A stretch of DNA of 51,999 nt from an uncultured Clostridia bacterium. GTDB lineage: Bacteria > Bacillota > Clostridia > TANB77 > CAG-465. A program made the position numbers and the translations under genes. The stretch lies in assembly GCA_947624625.1 (NCBI GenBank), contig CANQLD010000004.1, positions 1-51,999 of the forward strand. The letters are read 5' to 3'. Positions 1 through 8,384 of the stretch are shown here, in pieces. Position 1 is the stretch's first letter. Every line of letters begins with the position of its first letter. The notes below the pieces were generated by a model. That model was not told where the DNA came from. It did not search any database and worked only from the letters and a program-made list of their open reading frames with translations.

Positions 1-5
1 AAGAA

Positions 6-35
6 AAAATCAACCAGTTTAACTGATTGATTTTA
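6..35 (-). terminator. Rho-independent terminator downstream of the tRNA genes
   Basis: Inverted repeat aatcaaccagt/actgattgatt; on the minus strand it is followed by a T-tract (ttttttc). Confidence 0.6.
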
Positions 36-72
36 TATCTTCTGTTCTATAAAGTTCGAACAGAAACTTCGC

Positions 73-148
73 TGGCTGGGCTAGCTGGATTCGAACCAGC
101 GAAATGCCAGAGTCAAAGTCTGGTGCCTTACCGCTTGGCTATAGCCCA
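73..148 (-). tRNA. tRNA-Gln (anticodon TTG)
   Basis: Reverse complement TGGGCTATAGCCAAGCGGTAAGGCACCAGACTTTGACTCTGGCATTTCGCTGGTTCGAATCCAGCTAGCCCAGCCA folds as a cloverleaf, encodes CCA, anticodon TTG. Confidence 0.93.
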
Positions 149-165
149 ATATATAATATATTTAA

Positions 166-243
166 TGGGGTGGAAGATGGGACTCGAACCCACGGTCTCC
201 AGTGCCACAAACTGGCGCGTTAACCAACTACGCTACATCCACC
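166..243 (-). tRNA. tRNA-His (anticodon GTG)
   Basis: Reverse complement GGTGGATGTAGCGTAGTTGGTTAACGCGCCAGTTTGTGGCACTGGAGACCGTGGGTTCGAGTCCCATCTTCCACCCCA; G-1, GTG anticodon, encoded CCA. Confidence 0.92.
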
Positions 244-347
244 ATGTCTACAGTACTTTATTATTATAACTTATTAATGGTGGTTTTGTCAACAATTTTT
301 TTAGTATCTTTAAAAATTTTCAAAAAATTAATATACTGATATTTAAA

Positions 348-806
348 TCAAAAACGAATTTTAGGTAAAATTTTTAAATTATTAATAAAATCTTGTTCAT
401 ACATTAAAAATCTTTCAGATAAATTCATAATACTTTTACTTTTTATTTTTGCCTCTTTACTACTTTTCTGTATCTCATCAATATTAATTTTGCTTTCTTG
501 AATCAAAATATTTAAAAACTCTTGTAAATCACTTTCATTAGTTAAATTTATTTTTACACTCATATGTTTCATAATTTTACTAAATATACTGATTTCTTTT
601 ACTTCCTTATCTCTTCTTTCAAGCATTGTTTTAGCTGATGCCGCTATTTTTCTATAATTATATAATTTATTTTTTATTAAACTAATTATACCTTCTAATA
701 CATCATTATTTAATTCAATTATCATATTTAATGTTTTTCCAAAAAGTTCTTGTTCAACTTTAGCTTTCTCGTATATATACTCTAAAAACGAAACATCATC
801 ATACAT
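348..806 (-). CDS. hypothetical protein (152 aa, helical/coiled-coil-like)
   Basis: Intact ORF; composition rich in E/K/I/L; no family recognised. Confidence 0.6.
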   Translation of the reverse strand: MYDDVSFLEYIYEKAKVEQELFGKTLNMIIELNNDVLEGIISLIKNKLYNYRKIAASAKTMLERRDKEVKEISIFSKIMKHMSVKINLTNESDLQEFLNILIQESKINIDEIQKSSKEAKIKSKSIMNLSERFLMYEQDFINNLKILPKIRF

Positions 807-866
807 TTATTATCACCACTAATATTATTTCTAAAAACTGTTCCTATTATTCAAATAATTAAAGAT

Positions 867-897
867 AAAAGAGGATTAAAAAAACTAATCCTCTTTT
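867..897. terminator. Bidirectional-looking terminator hairpin
   Basis: aaaagaggatta...taatcctctttt. Confidence 0.6.
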
Positions 898-908
898 AAT
901 TCAAATTT

Positions 909-1409
909 TTATTCTATAAAATCATCAAAATAATACTTAAGATTTGTACGTCTAAGTTGTCTAATGATATAAAAAACATCCGGAATATCTATAAAATGTT
1001 CTAACTCTTTAGTTTCCATTGTATAGATTAAAACAAGAAAGAATTTATACACATCATACCTATCAAAAAGGCAAACATTATCTTCTCTATTAGTCTTGTA
1101 TATGTAAAATCTATTTTTTTGAAATACACTTTCCATCATACATTTAGTAAAATTACCTTTTTTTATATCAGCAATTCTTCTAGCATACTTTTTACTATTT
1201 AGAACGTAATAGTAATTTATTAACTTCCTTCTGCATATTCTCTTAAAGTACTCTTTCCTTTCCTCTATGTCACGTAGCCATTCCTTACAATTTATTATTT
1301 CTCTTGCAATTTCGTGATTATAGTCTCTATATCTAGATACTTTCCGTATTCTCCTTTCTTCCTCTATATCACAATCACAATCAAAAGTAGTACTACAATA
1401 GGCATTCAT
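909..1409 (-). CDS. hypothetical protein (166 aa)
   Basis: Intact ORF with upstream ggaggaa RBS; no family recognised. Confidence 0.6.
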   Translation of the reverse strand: MNAYCSTTFDCDCDIEEERRIRKVSRYRDYNHEIAREIINCKEWLRDIEERKEYFKRICRRKLINYYYVLNSKKYARRIADIKKGNFTKCMMESVFQKNRFYIYKTNREDNVCLFDRYDVYKFFLVLIYTMETKELEHFIDIPDVFYIIRQLRRTNLKYYFDDFIE

Positions 1410-1537
1410 AGTAATTCCTCCAATTCTTACAAGTAGTATTAACTATTGTACATACTTTTTTTCTTTAGCTTGATTATATATTAATATAATTTATATGTCA
1501 ATACATTTTACTTTTTTATAAAAATTCAACTTTAAAA

Positions 1538-2686
1538 TTGAATATGTTGCAATTTTTTCTATTTTATAATATATTTAATATAATAAAAATATACTGGAGG
1601 CAGATTAAATTGAATGATTTTATTTTAAATATTAAAAATATATGTACTAATATAGATTTTCTTGAAAAATTATTAATATCTACAATTATTTTTGCTTTTT
1701 TCTATATATGTAGTTCTATTTTTTCTAAAATAATTGTTAAAATATTTTGTAAAAAAGAAAGTATAAAAACTAAGAAAAAACTATCTGAACTTCCTTTGTA
1801 TGCACCAATCAGATATTTCTTTATATCTCTTGGTATTTATCTTGCAATAGCTAATCTAAACATATCTAAAGATATATTTGATATAGTTTCAAAACTTTTT
1901 AGAATATCTGTTATTTGGTTTGTAGCTATGGCAATAGCAAATATGATTACTCCAAGCTCGCAAATATTTGCAAAAATAAATAAAAATGTAAAATTTACAA
2001 AAAAAGATAAGGCCACTACCTTGCTATATAAAATAATAAGAGGACTTATTTACCTAATAGCTATAGTGATAATTATATCCGAACTTGGATATGATATAAA
2101 TGGCCTTATAGCAGGACTTGGTGTAGGCGGACTTGCAATATCTCTTGCAGCTCAAGATACACTAAAAAATCTAATTGCAGGACTAGTAATGATTTTTGAT
2201 AAACCATTTATTGTTGGGGATTGGATACAAACACCTGATATAGAAGGAATAGTTGAAGATATAACTTTTAGAAGTACAAGAATTAGAACATTTAAAGATT
2301 CTATAACCACAGTACCAAATTCTGTTATTTCAAATGCAATGTTAACTAACTGGAGCAAAATGGAAAAAAGAAGAATTAATTTTGAACTTGTTGCAACATT
2401 TAATACTCCACTTAAAAATATTTGTAACGCAATTGAAAAAATAAAAGAAATATTAATTAATACACCTAATGTGCATAACGAACCTATATATGTTAATTTT
2501 TCTGATATTTCAGATAATGGTCAAACAATTTACGTATGTTTTTATATAGATAGAACAGATTATAATTCATATCTTTCTATTAAAGAAAATGTAAATTACA
2601 AAATTATGCAGATTTTAAAGCAAGAGAAAGTAGAACTTGCATACAACACACAAACTATTTATTTAGAAAACGAGCTAAAAAAATAA
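1538..2686 (+). CDS. MscS-family mechanosensitive ion channel
   Basis: Multiple TM helices, then GLGVGGLAISLAAQDTLKNLIAGLVMIFDKPFIVGDWI (MscS signature); the start may be internal, near the aggcag RBS at ~1600. Confidence 0.9.
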   Translation: MNMLQFFLFYNIFNIIKIYWRQIKLNDFILNIKNICTNIDFLEKLLISTIIFAFFYICSSIFSKIIVKIFCKKESIKTKKKLSELPLYAPIRYFFISLGIYLAIANLNISKDIFDIVSKLFRISVIWFVAMAIANMITPSSQIFAKINKNVKFTKKDKATTLLYKIIRGLIYLIAIVIIISELGYDINGLIAGLGVGGLAISLAAQDTLKNLIAGLVMIFDKPFIVGDWIQTPDIEGIVEDITFRSTRIRTFKDSITTVPNSVISNAMLTNWSKMEKRRINFELVATFNTPLKNICNAIEKIKEILINTPNVHNEPIYVNFSDISDNGQTIYVCFYIDRTDYNSYLSIKENVNYKIMQILKQEKVELAYNTQTIYLENELKK

Positions 2687-2692
2687 TAAATT

Positions 2693-2722
2693 AGGTTTGT
2701 ACCAAATATACGGTACAAACCT
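2693..2722. terminator. Terminator shared by mscS (+) and the BspA-like gene (-)
   Basis: aggtttgtacc/ggtacaaacct stem followed by a T-tract. Confidence 0.75.
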
Positions 2723-2729
2723 GATTTTT

Positions 2730-4034
2730 TTATATAATTACTTCATTTCCTAATATTACATTAGATTTTTCTGACTTTGTATTTATCATATCATTTACCA
2801 AGTCTAGTGTTTCAGAGGTATAATTTACCTTTATTTCTGCACCATTTTCTGTAGCTGCATTAATGAACATATTTGAATATGACGTTGTTTCAGGATTTTT
2901 TATAGTTATACTAGTTTTTATTTTTCTACAACTATTAAACATGTTTCCCATATATATTACACCACTTGTATCAAAGTTACTTACATCCAAACTTGCTAAA
3001 CTACTACATCCTGAAAACATATTCTCCATATTTGTTACTTTATTTGTTTTAAATCCACTTACATCTATACTTGTTAAACTTCTACAACCACTAAACATCC
3101 TCCACATACTTTTTACACTACTTGTATCAAAATGACTTACATCTGTATTTATTAAATTGGAACAATCAATAAACATACCACCCATATCAATTACACTACT
3201 TGTATCAAATTTACTTATATCTACACTTTTTAAACTAGTACAACTACAAAACATATAATACACAGTTGTTACATTACTTGTATCAACTTTATCTCCAAAA
3301 TTTATAGTCGTTAGATTATGACATTGGTCAAACATTCTATTCATATCTGTTACCATACTTGTATCTAATGCTTTCATATCTATCTCTTTTAAACTTGTAA
3401 ACCATCTAAACATACAACCCGAATTTTTATTTGCTACTACTTTTCCATTTCCTCCTATTGTTAATTCATAGCCTTCATTTCCATCATCTACTATCCATGC
3501 CATTACTGCACCATTATTTTTTTCTGATACATCCCAAGAATCTATTACTCCTTTTGGCACTTTATTATTTTTTATAAAATTTATCTTAGTTATATTTGTT
3601 CTATATTCTTCTTTATGAAAATCTTCTTGTGGAATATTGTAATCCCATTTTCTTAATATAGATTCATTTGGATTACCTATTATATAGTCCATACTTTCAG
3701 CTATTTCTTGTTTCTTTTTATCTTGTCCTAAATATGCAAGTCCTTCTTCAAACGCAAGTATTTCGCCTTCATAATTTCTATGTACTACACCTTCATAATC
3801 TTCTTCTGTTATTTTGTTTTTATCTCCTTTGTATTTTGCCATTAAGTCTCCTTGTCTTATTCCATATGCCGATTTCATTTCTTGAAGGTCACTTCTAAAT
3901 GTTGCCTCTTTAGCATTATCCATTGGATTATTATATATTACTGTATTTATTATTGAGGCTGCAAGTATTATTATTACTACTATTGTTATTAACATCACTA
4001 TTAAACTTATTCCTGTTTTCATTGTTTTTTTCAT
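2730..4034 (-). CDS. BspA-family (DUF285-like) repeat surface protein with type IV pilin-like N-terminus
   Basis: MKKTMKTGISLIVMLITIVVIIILAASI N-terminus; six ~25-aa repeats of the form FDTSxVxxMxxMFxxCxxLxxxDxSx. Confidence 0.85.
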   Translation of the reverse strand: MKKTMKTGISLIVMLITIVVIIILAASIINTVIYNNPMDNAKEATFRSDLQEMKSAYGIRQGDLMAKYKGDKNKITEEDYEGVVHRNYEGEILAFEEGLAYLGQDKKKQEIAESMDYIIGNPNESILRKWDYNIPQEDFHKEEYRTNITKINFIKNNKVPKGVIDSWDVSEKNNGAVMAWIVDDGNEGYELTIGGNGKVVANKNSGCMFRWFTSLKEIDMKALDTSMVTDMNRMFDQCHNLTTINFGDKVDTSNVTTVYYMFCSCTSLKSVDISKFDTSSVIDMGGMFIDCSNLINTDVSHFDTSSVKSMWRMFSGCRSLTSIDVSGFKTNKVTNMENMFSGCSSLASLDVSNFDTSGVIYMGNMFNSCRKIKTSITIKNPETTSYSNMFINAATENGAEIKVNYTSETLDLVNDMINTKSEKSNVILGNEVII

Positions 4035-4070
4035 ATACCTTTCCTCCCTTACTTATTTTAGACGCACAAA

Positions 4071-4109
4071 GCCAGTGCTAGAATATTTCTCCCATATTCT
4101 AACACTGGC
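4071..4109. repeat. Long leader hairpin upstream of the BspA-like gene (terminator-like on + strand)
   Basis: gccagtgctagaatat ttctccc atattctaacactggc then tttttt; same structure at 21553-21591. Confidence 0.7.
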
Positions 4110-4150
4110 TTTTTTAACCTATTTATTTTTTTAATATTATCTAGTATGTT

Positions 4151-4186
4151 TATGTATGTATGTATGTATGTATGTATGTATGTATG
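4151..4186. repeat. Tetranucleotide microsatellite (TATG)9
   Basis: Nine perfect tatg units, directly visible, upstream of the minus-strand BspA-like gene. Confidence 0.97.
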
Positions 4187-4517
4187 TATAGTGTATTCAT
4201 ATTTCTAGCTCCTTTAGTTTACATATTTTTGTTTGTTTTATCTTAACCTCTGTTTTTATTCTACTACATTTTTTTCTTTTTTACAATATTTTTTCTATCT
4301 TCTATGTAAAAATACTATATTATTTGATATCCTTTCTAATGTTAAAGCAATTCTTTTTCTTCTTAAATAATTTGTACCATTAAAAATAGTAACCTTTTTG
4401 CAATTTTTTAGATTTGTATTCACCTAAATTCTCCTCCTCTACTTCTATATGATAGTAATATATGAGAAAAAATTAAATATGTGAGTACTAAACTTACAAG
4501 CATTTTTCAAATAATGT

Positions 4518-4546
4518 TTGTAAAATAAAATAAAATATGTTATACT
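4518..4546 (+). promoter_or_regulatory. Sigma-A-type promoter for the clpE-like gene
   Basis: TTGTAA, 17-nt spacer, TATACT, ~45 nt before the start codon. Confidence 0.6.
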
Positions 4547-4592
4547 GTATATGTTTATATATGTAAATAACAATTGGAGATGATTAAATTTT

Positions 4593-6914
4593 ATGCTATG
4601 TTCGGTATGCAAAAAAAATATGGCAGTCATATTTATAAATAAACTAGATAAAGATGGAAAGCAAACAAACGAAACAACTGGGCTTTGCATACAATGTGCA
4701 AAGAAACAAGGAATTGACCCACTTGCAAATATTATGAAGGAAATGACAAATATGTCTGAAGAAGATATTGAAAATATGTCAGCTCAATTTGATTCTATGT
4801 TTAATGGCTTATCTGATGATGAAGATAACGAATTAAATGAAAATTCAGAGTTTTCTTTACCTAATATATTTGGCAATTTTATGCCTAATAAAGAAAAAAA
4901 GCAAGAAAAAGAAACCGATTCAAAAGAAGGCAAAAAGGATAAAAAGAAGAAAAAGAAAACAAAATACCTTGATACTTTTGGAGAAAACTTAACTGAAAAA
5001 GCTAGAAATAACCAACTAGACGAAGTAATTGGAAGAAAAATAGAGCTTGAAAGAATGATACAAATCCTTAATCGTAGAAGCAAAAATAATCCTGCTTTAA
5101 TTGGTGAGCCTGGTGTTGGTAAAACAGCTATTGTAAATGCTCTTGCTATTGCAATTGCTAAAGGTGAAGTTCCAAGTAAATTAGTAAATAAAGAGGTTTA
5201 CTTAATAGATATGACTTCACTTGTTGCAGGCACACAATTTAGAGGACAATTTGAAGCTAGAGTAAAAGGCCTTATAGACGAGTGTAAATCACTTGGTAAT
5301 ATCATACTTGCTATTGACGAAGTTCATAATATTGTTGGTGGACTTGAACACGATAATTCAATGAATGCTGCAAATATGTTAAAACCTGCTCTTGCTAATG
5401 GTACTGTACAAATAATTGGAGCAACAACTCTAAAAGAATACAGGAAATATATTGAAAAAGATAGTGCACTTGAAAGACGTTTTCAACCAGTAATTGTTGA
5501 TGAGCCAAATGCAGAAGATTGTGCAAAAATACTTAAAGGTATAAAAAAATACTATGAAGATTATCATAAAGTAAAAATATCTGATGAAATTATTATGGAT
5601 GCAGTAAATCTTGCAGATAAATATATTCACGATAGATTTCTTCCTGATAAAGCGATTGATTTAATAGACGAGGCTTGTGCAAGAGTTAATCTTGAAGATA
5701 TAAACCTTGCAAAACTTGAAAAATTACAGATAGAGTTAAATTCAATTTTAGAAGAAAAAGAAGATTTAGAGCAAATGCTTGAAGAAAACTCTAATGAAAC
5801 AAAGGAAGAATATACTGAAACAGAAGACATTTCTACATTTGAAAAAACTGCTAAGCTAAAAGAAAGAGAATGTAAAGTAAAAGCAGAAATCGAGAAACTA
5901 GAACAAACTATTAAACCAAAAGCAGTAACATTTGACGATTTAGCACAAGTAGTTGAACTTTGGACTAAAATACCAGTTATGAGAATAAAAACTGCTGAAA
6001 CTACAAAACTTTTAAATTTAAAAGAAAATTTAGAAAAAAAGATAATTGGACAAAACCACGCAATAGCTTCACTTTCAAATGCAATACTTAGAAAACGTGC
6101 AAATATTAGAAATATTAACCGTCCACCTTCATTTATATTTGTTGGCCCTACTGGTGTTGGTAAAACTGCACTTGTTAAAGCACTAGCTTATGAAATGTTT
6201 GATAATGAAGATGCTGTAATAAAACTAGATATGTCTGAATATATGGAAGCACATAGTACATCAAAATTAATAGGTGCACCTCCAGGATATGTTGGTTATG
6301 ATGAGGCAGGACAACTTACTGAAAAAGTTAGACGTAATCCATATAGCATTATATTATTTGACGAAATTGAGAAAGCTCATCAAAGTGTTTACAATATACT
6401 ACTTCAAATTCTAGATGACGGAAAACTTACAGATTCACAAGGTAAAACAGTTTCATTCAAACACACAGTAATAATACTTACATCAAATCTTGGCACTAAT
6501 TTTAAAAGTGATGGTTATGGTTTTGCAAATGCTAAAATTGAGGAAGATTTACTTGAAAACAAAGTTTCAGAGGCTTTAAAAGAATTCTTCTCACCTGAAT
6601 TTTTAAATAGAATTGACGATATTATAACATTTAAAAAATTATCACATAATGATATATTAAAAATTGCTAAATTAATGATTAATGAATTACAAAGCGAAAC
6701 TAAAGAAAAGAAAGTTCTATTTGATTATACAGATAAAGTAGTAGAATTTATTGTTGAAAAAGGCTATAATGAAAAATTTGGTGCAAGACCACTAAGACGT
6801 GCTATTCAAAAGTATATTGAAGACCCACTTGCTCTTAAATTTATAAAAGGAGAAGTAAAAGAAAAGAAAAAATACCTAATAGATGTACAAGATGGTAAAA
6901 TTACAATAAACTAA
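4593..6914 (+). CDS. clpE: ATP-dependent Clp protease ATP-binding subunit, ClpE-like
   Basis: N-terminal zinc finger (CSVCKKN...CIQCAKK), two AAA+ Walker A motifs (GEPGVGKTA, GPTGVGKTA), Clp C-terminal domain. Confidence 0.85.
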   Translation: MLCSVCKKNMAVIFINKLDKDGKQTNETTGLCIQCAKKQGIDPLANIMKEMTNMSEEDIENMSAQFDSMFNGLSDDEDNELNENSEFSLPNIFGNFMPNKEKKQEKETDSKEGKKDKKKKKKTKYLDTFGENLTEKARNNQLDEVIGRKIELERMIQILNRRSKNNPALIGEPGVGKTAIVNALAIAIAKGEVPSKLVNKEVYLIDMTSLVAGTQFRGQFEARVKGLIDECKSLGNIILAIDEVHNIVGGLEHDNSMNAANMLKPALANGTVQIIGATTLKEYRKYIEKDSALERRFQPVIVDEPNAEDCAKILKGIKKYYEDYHKVKISDEIIMDAVNLADKYIHDRFLPDKAIDLIDEACARVNLEDINLAKLEKLQIELNSILEEKEDLEQMLEENSNETKEEYTETEDISTFEKTAKLKERECKVKAEIEKLEQTIKPKAVTFDDLAQVVELWTKIPVMRIKTAETTKLLNLKENLEKKIIGQNHAIASLSNAILRKRANIRNINRPPSFIFVGPTGVGKTALVKALAYEMFDNEDAVIKLDMSEYMEAHSTSKLIGAPPGYVGYDEAGQLTEKVRRNPYSIILFDEIEKAHQSVYNILLQILDDGKLTDSQGKTVSFKHTVIILTSNLGTNFKSDGYGFANAKIEEDLLENKVSEALKEFFSPEFLNRIDDIITFKKLSHNDILKIAKLMINELQSETKEKKVLFDYTDKVVEFIVEKGYNEKFGARPLRRAIQKYIEDPLALKFIKGEVKEKKKYLIDVQDGKITIN

Positions 6915-6928
6915 AATTAGAATATTAA

Positions 6929-6958
6929 AAGCTGGAAGTACTTTCACTTCCAGCTTTT
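6929..6958. terminator. Terminator downstream of clpE-like
   Basis: aaagctggaagt actttc acttccagcttttt. Confidence 0.8.
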
Positions 6959-6975
6959 TGTATATTTATTATATT

Positions 6976-7644
6976 TTATGAATCTTCAAGTGATACCTTA
7001 ACTAATACACCGTTAAAATCAGTAAATAAATCAGCATTAGAATATGCATAATCACCAAAATCTGTTGCAAATTTAGAAACTTCTTTTTTATAACTTTCTG
7101 CTATAATTGGTATTTCATTCCACTTTATACGTTCATAAACCTTGTCTATATTTATTCCGTCTTCTGTAAAGCTTAAGTATAAAGTAGAATACTCTGTATA
7201 TTTTACAAAAATTTCTATTAATACTTGGCATACTTTATCAAATTCACTACAAAGCATATTTTTTCTTTTTTCATTTAACATTTTAGTACGTTCTTTTAGA
7301 CTTCTTCTAGTAATAAGTGAAGCACAATATTTATAAACACGGCCTTTTGGTTTAAGTATTTCAAAATAAGGATTAAAAGAAATGAACTCACTAAAGTCTT
7401 TAATAAAGGTGTCTAAATCATCCGCATATTTAAAGCATATCATTGGAATTTCACTTTTATCAATATGTTCATCTTCATCTCCCATTACTAACTTATCAGA
7501 TATTATATTCCATATAGGTACATAATTTCTTCTTGGATCCCTACTAAATATACTCATCAGCTCTTCACATACTATTTCAAATTCCAGCTCCAATCTTCTA
7601 CTCCGAACATCAACTAAATTTTTAAATCCTTCTTCTAAGTACAT
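6976..7644 (-). CDS. hypothetical protein (222 aa)
   Basis: Intact ORF with upstream ggaggaaa RBS. Confidence 0.6.
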   Translation of the reverse strand: MYLEEGFKNLVDVRSRRLELEFEIVCEELMSIFSRDPRRNYVPIWNIISDKLVMGDEDEHIDKSEIPMICFKYADDLDTFIKDFSEFISFNPYFEILKPKGRVYKYCASLITRRSLKERTKMLNEKRKNMLCSEFDKVCQVLIEIFVKYTEYSTLYLSFTEDGINIDKVYERIKWNEIPIIAESYKKEVSKFATDFGDYAYSNADLFTDFNGVLVKVSLEDS

Positions 7645-7734
7645 AGAAATTTCCTCCTTTTAGAATAATAAATTGCATAGTAATTATATCAAAATCTTTA
7701 CAAGTAGTCAAGAAAAAAGAAGGATATGCTCCTT

Positions 7735-8337
7735 CTAGCTTTCCAAATCTTCTATTATAAGATTTAAATCTTCCTTTGAATCAACTTTTATTCCAACATT
7801 TAATTCTTCTATCATTTCAGGACTAATAAGATCTTGTGGAATATCTATTTTTTGATATACTGTACTAACTGTATCATTAACTCTACTATACACAACTACT
7901 ATTCCATTTTCTAATTTAACATTAAAATGATTTGGACAATTTTGATCTACTTTTTTGTAAAATACAAGTCTTTCATTAGATTCTTCTAGTATTTCATACT
8001 CATTTTCACTTTCTTTTTGTTTTGCAATTTCTTTTTCCTTCAATTCTTCAAGAGTAGTATTTGATATAATTTCACTATTATCTATTTTATGCCCACAAAG
8101 TGTATATTCTTCTTCATACACAAGTTCAATATCATACTTTTCTTCTGCCTTGCTTTCTGTGTAAATACTAACTTCATCCTCTGTATTTTTATTCATAACA
8201 CTTTCTGCAAGTTCATTTGCAGAGTTTCCTTTTCCAACATTAAAACCAATATATACTCCAAACATTAAAAGTACAACAAACATTGATATAACTAAAATCC
8301 TATACTTTGTTTCTATTCTCATTTTTATCACCTTCAT
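7735..8337 (-). CDS. membrane-anchored protein, possibly BofC-like C-terminal domain
   Basis: Single N-terminal TM; C-terminal segment (NHFNVKLENGIVVVYSRVNDTVSTVYQKIDIP) resembles BofC; weak recognition. Confidence 0.4.
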   Translation of the reverse strand: MKVIKMRIETKYRILVISMFVVLLMFGVYIGFNVGKGNSANELAESVMNKNTEDEVSIYTESKAEEKYDIELVYEEEYTLCGHKIDNSEIISNTTLEELKEKEIAKQKESENEYEILEESNERLVFYKKVDQNCPNHFNVKLENGIVVVYSRVNDTVSTVYQKIDIPQDLISPEMIEELNVGIKVDSKEDLNLIIEDLES

Positions 8338-8384
8338 TTATATAGTTTCCAAACTTTAGGATTTTATACAATATATGGAAAAAA

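Noticed and set aside
27-269. 80-aa ORF on + strand
   Set aside because: Runs antisense through tRNA-Gln and tRNA-His; spurious.
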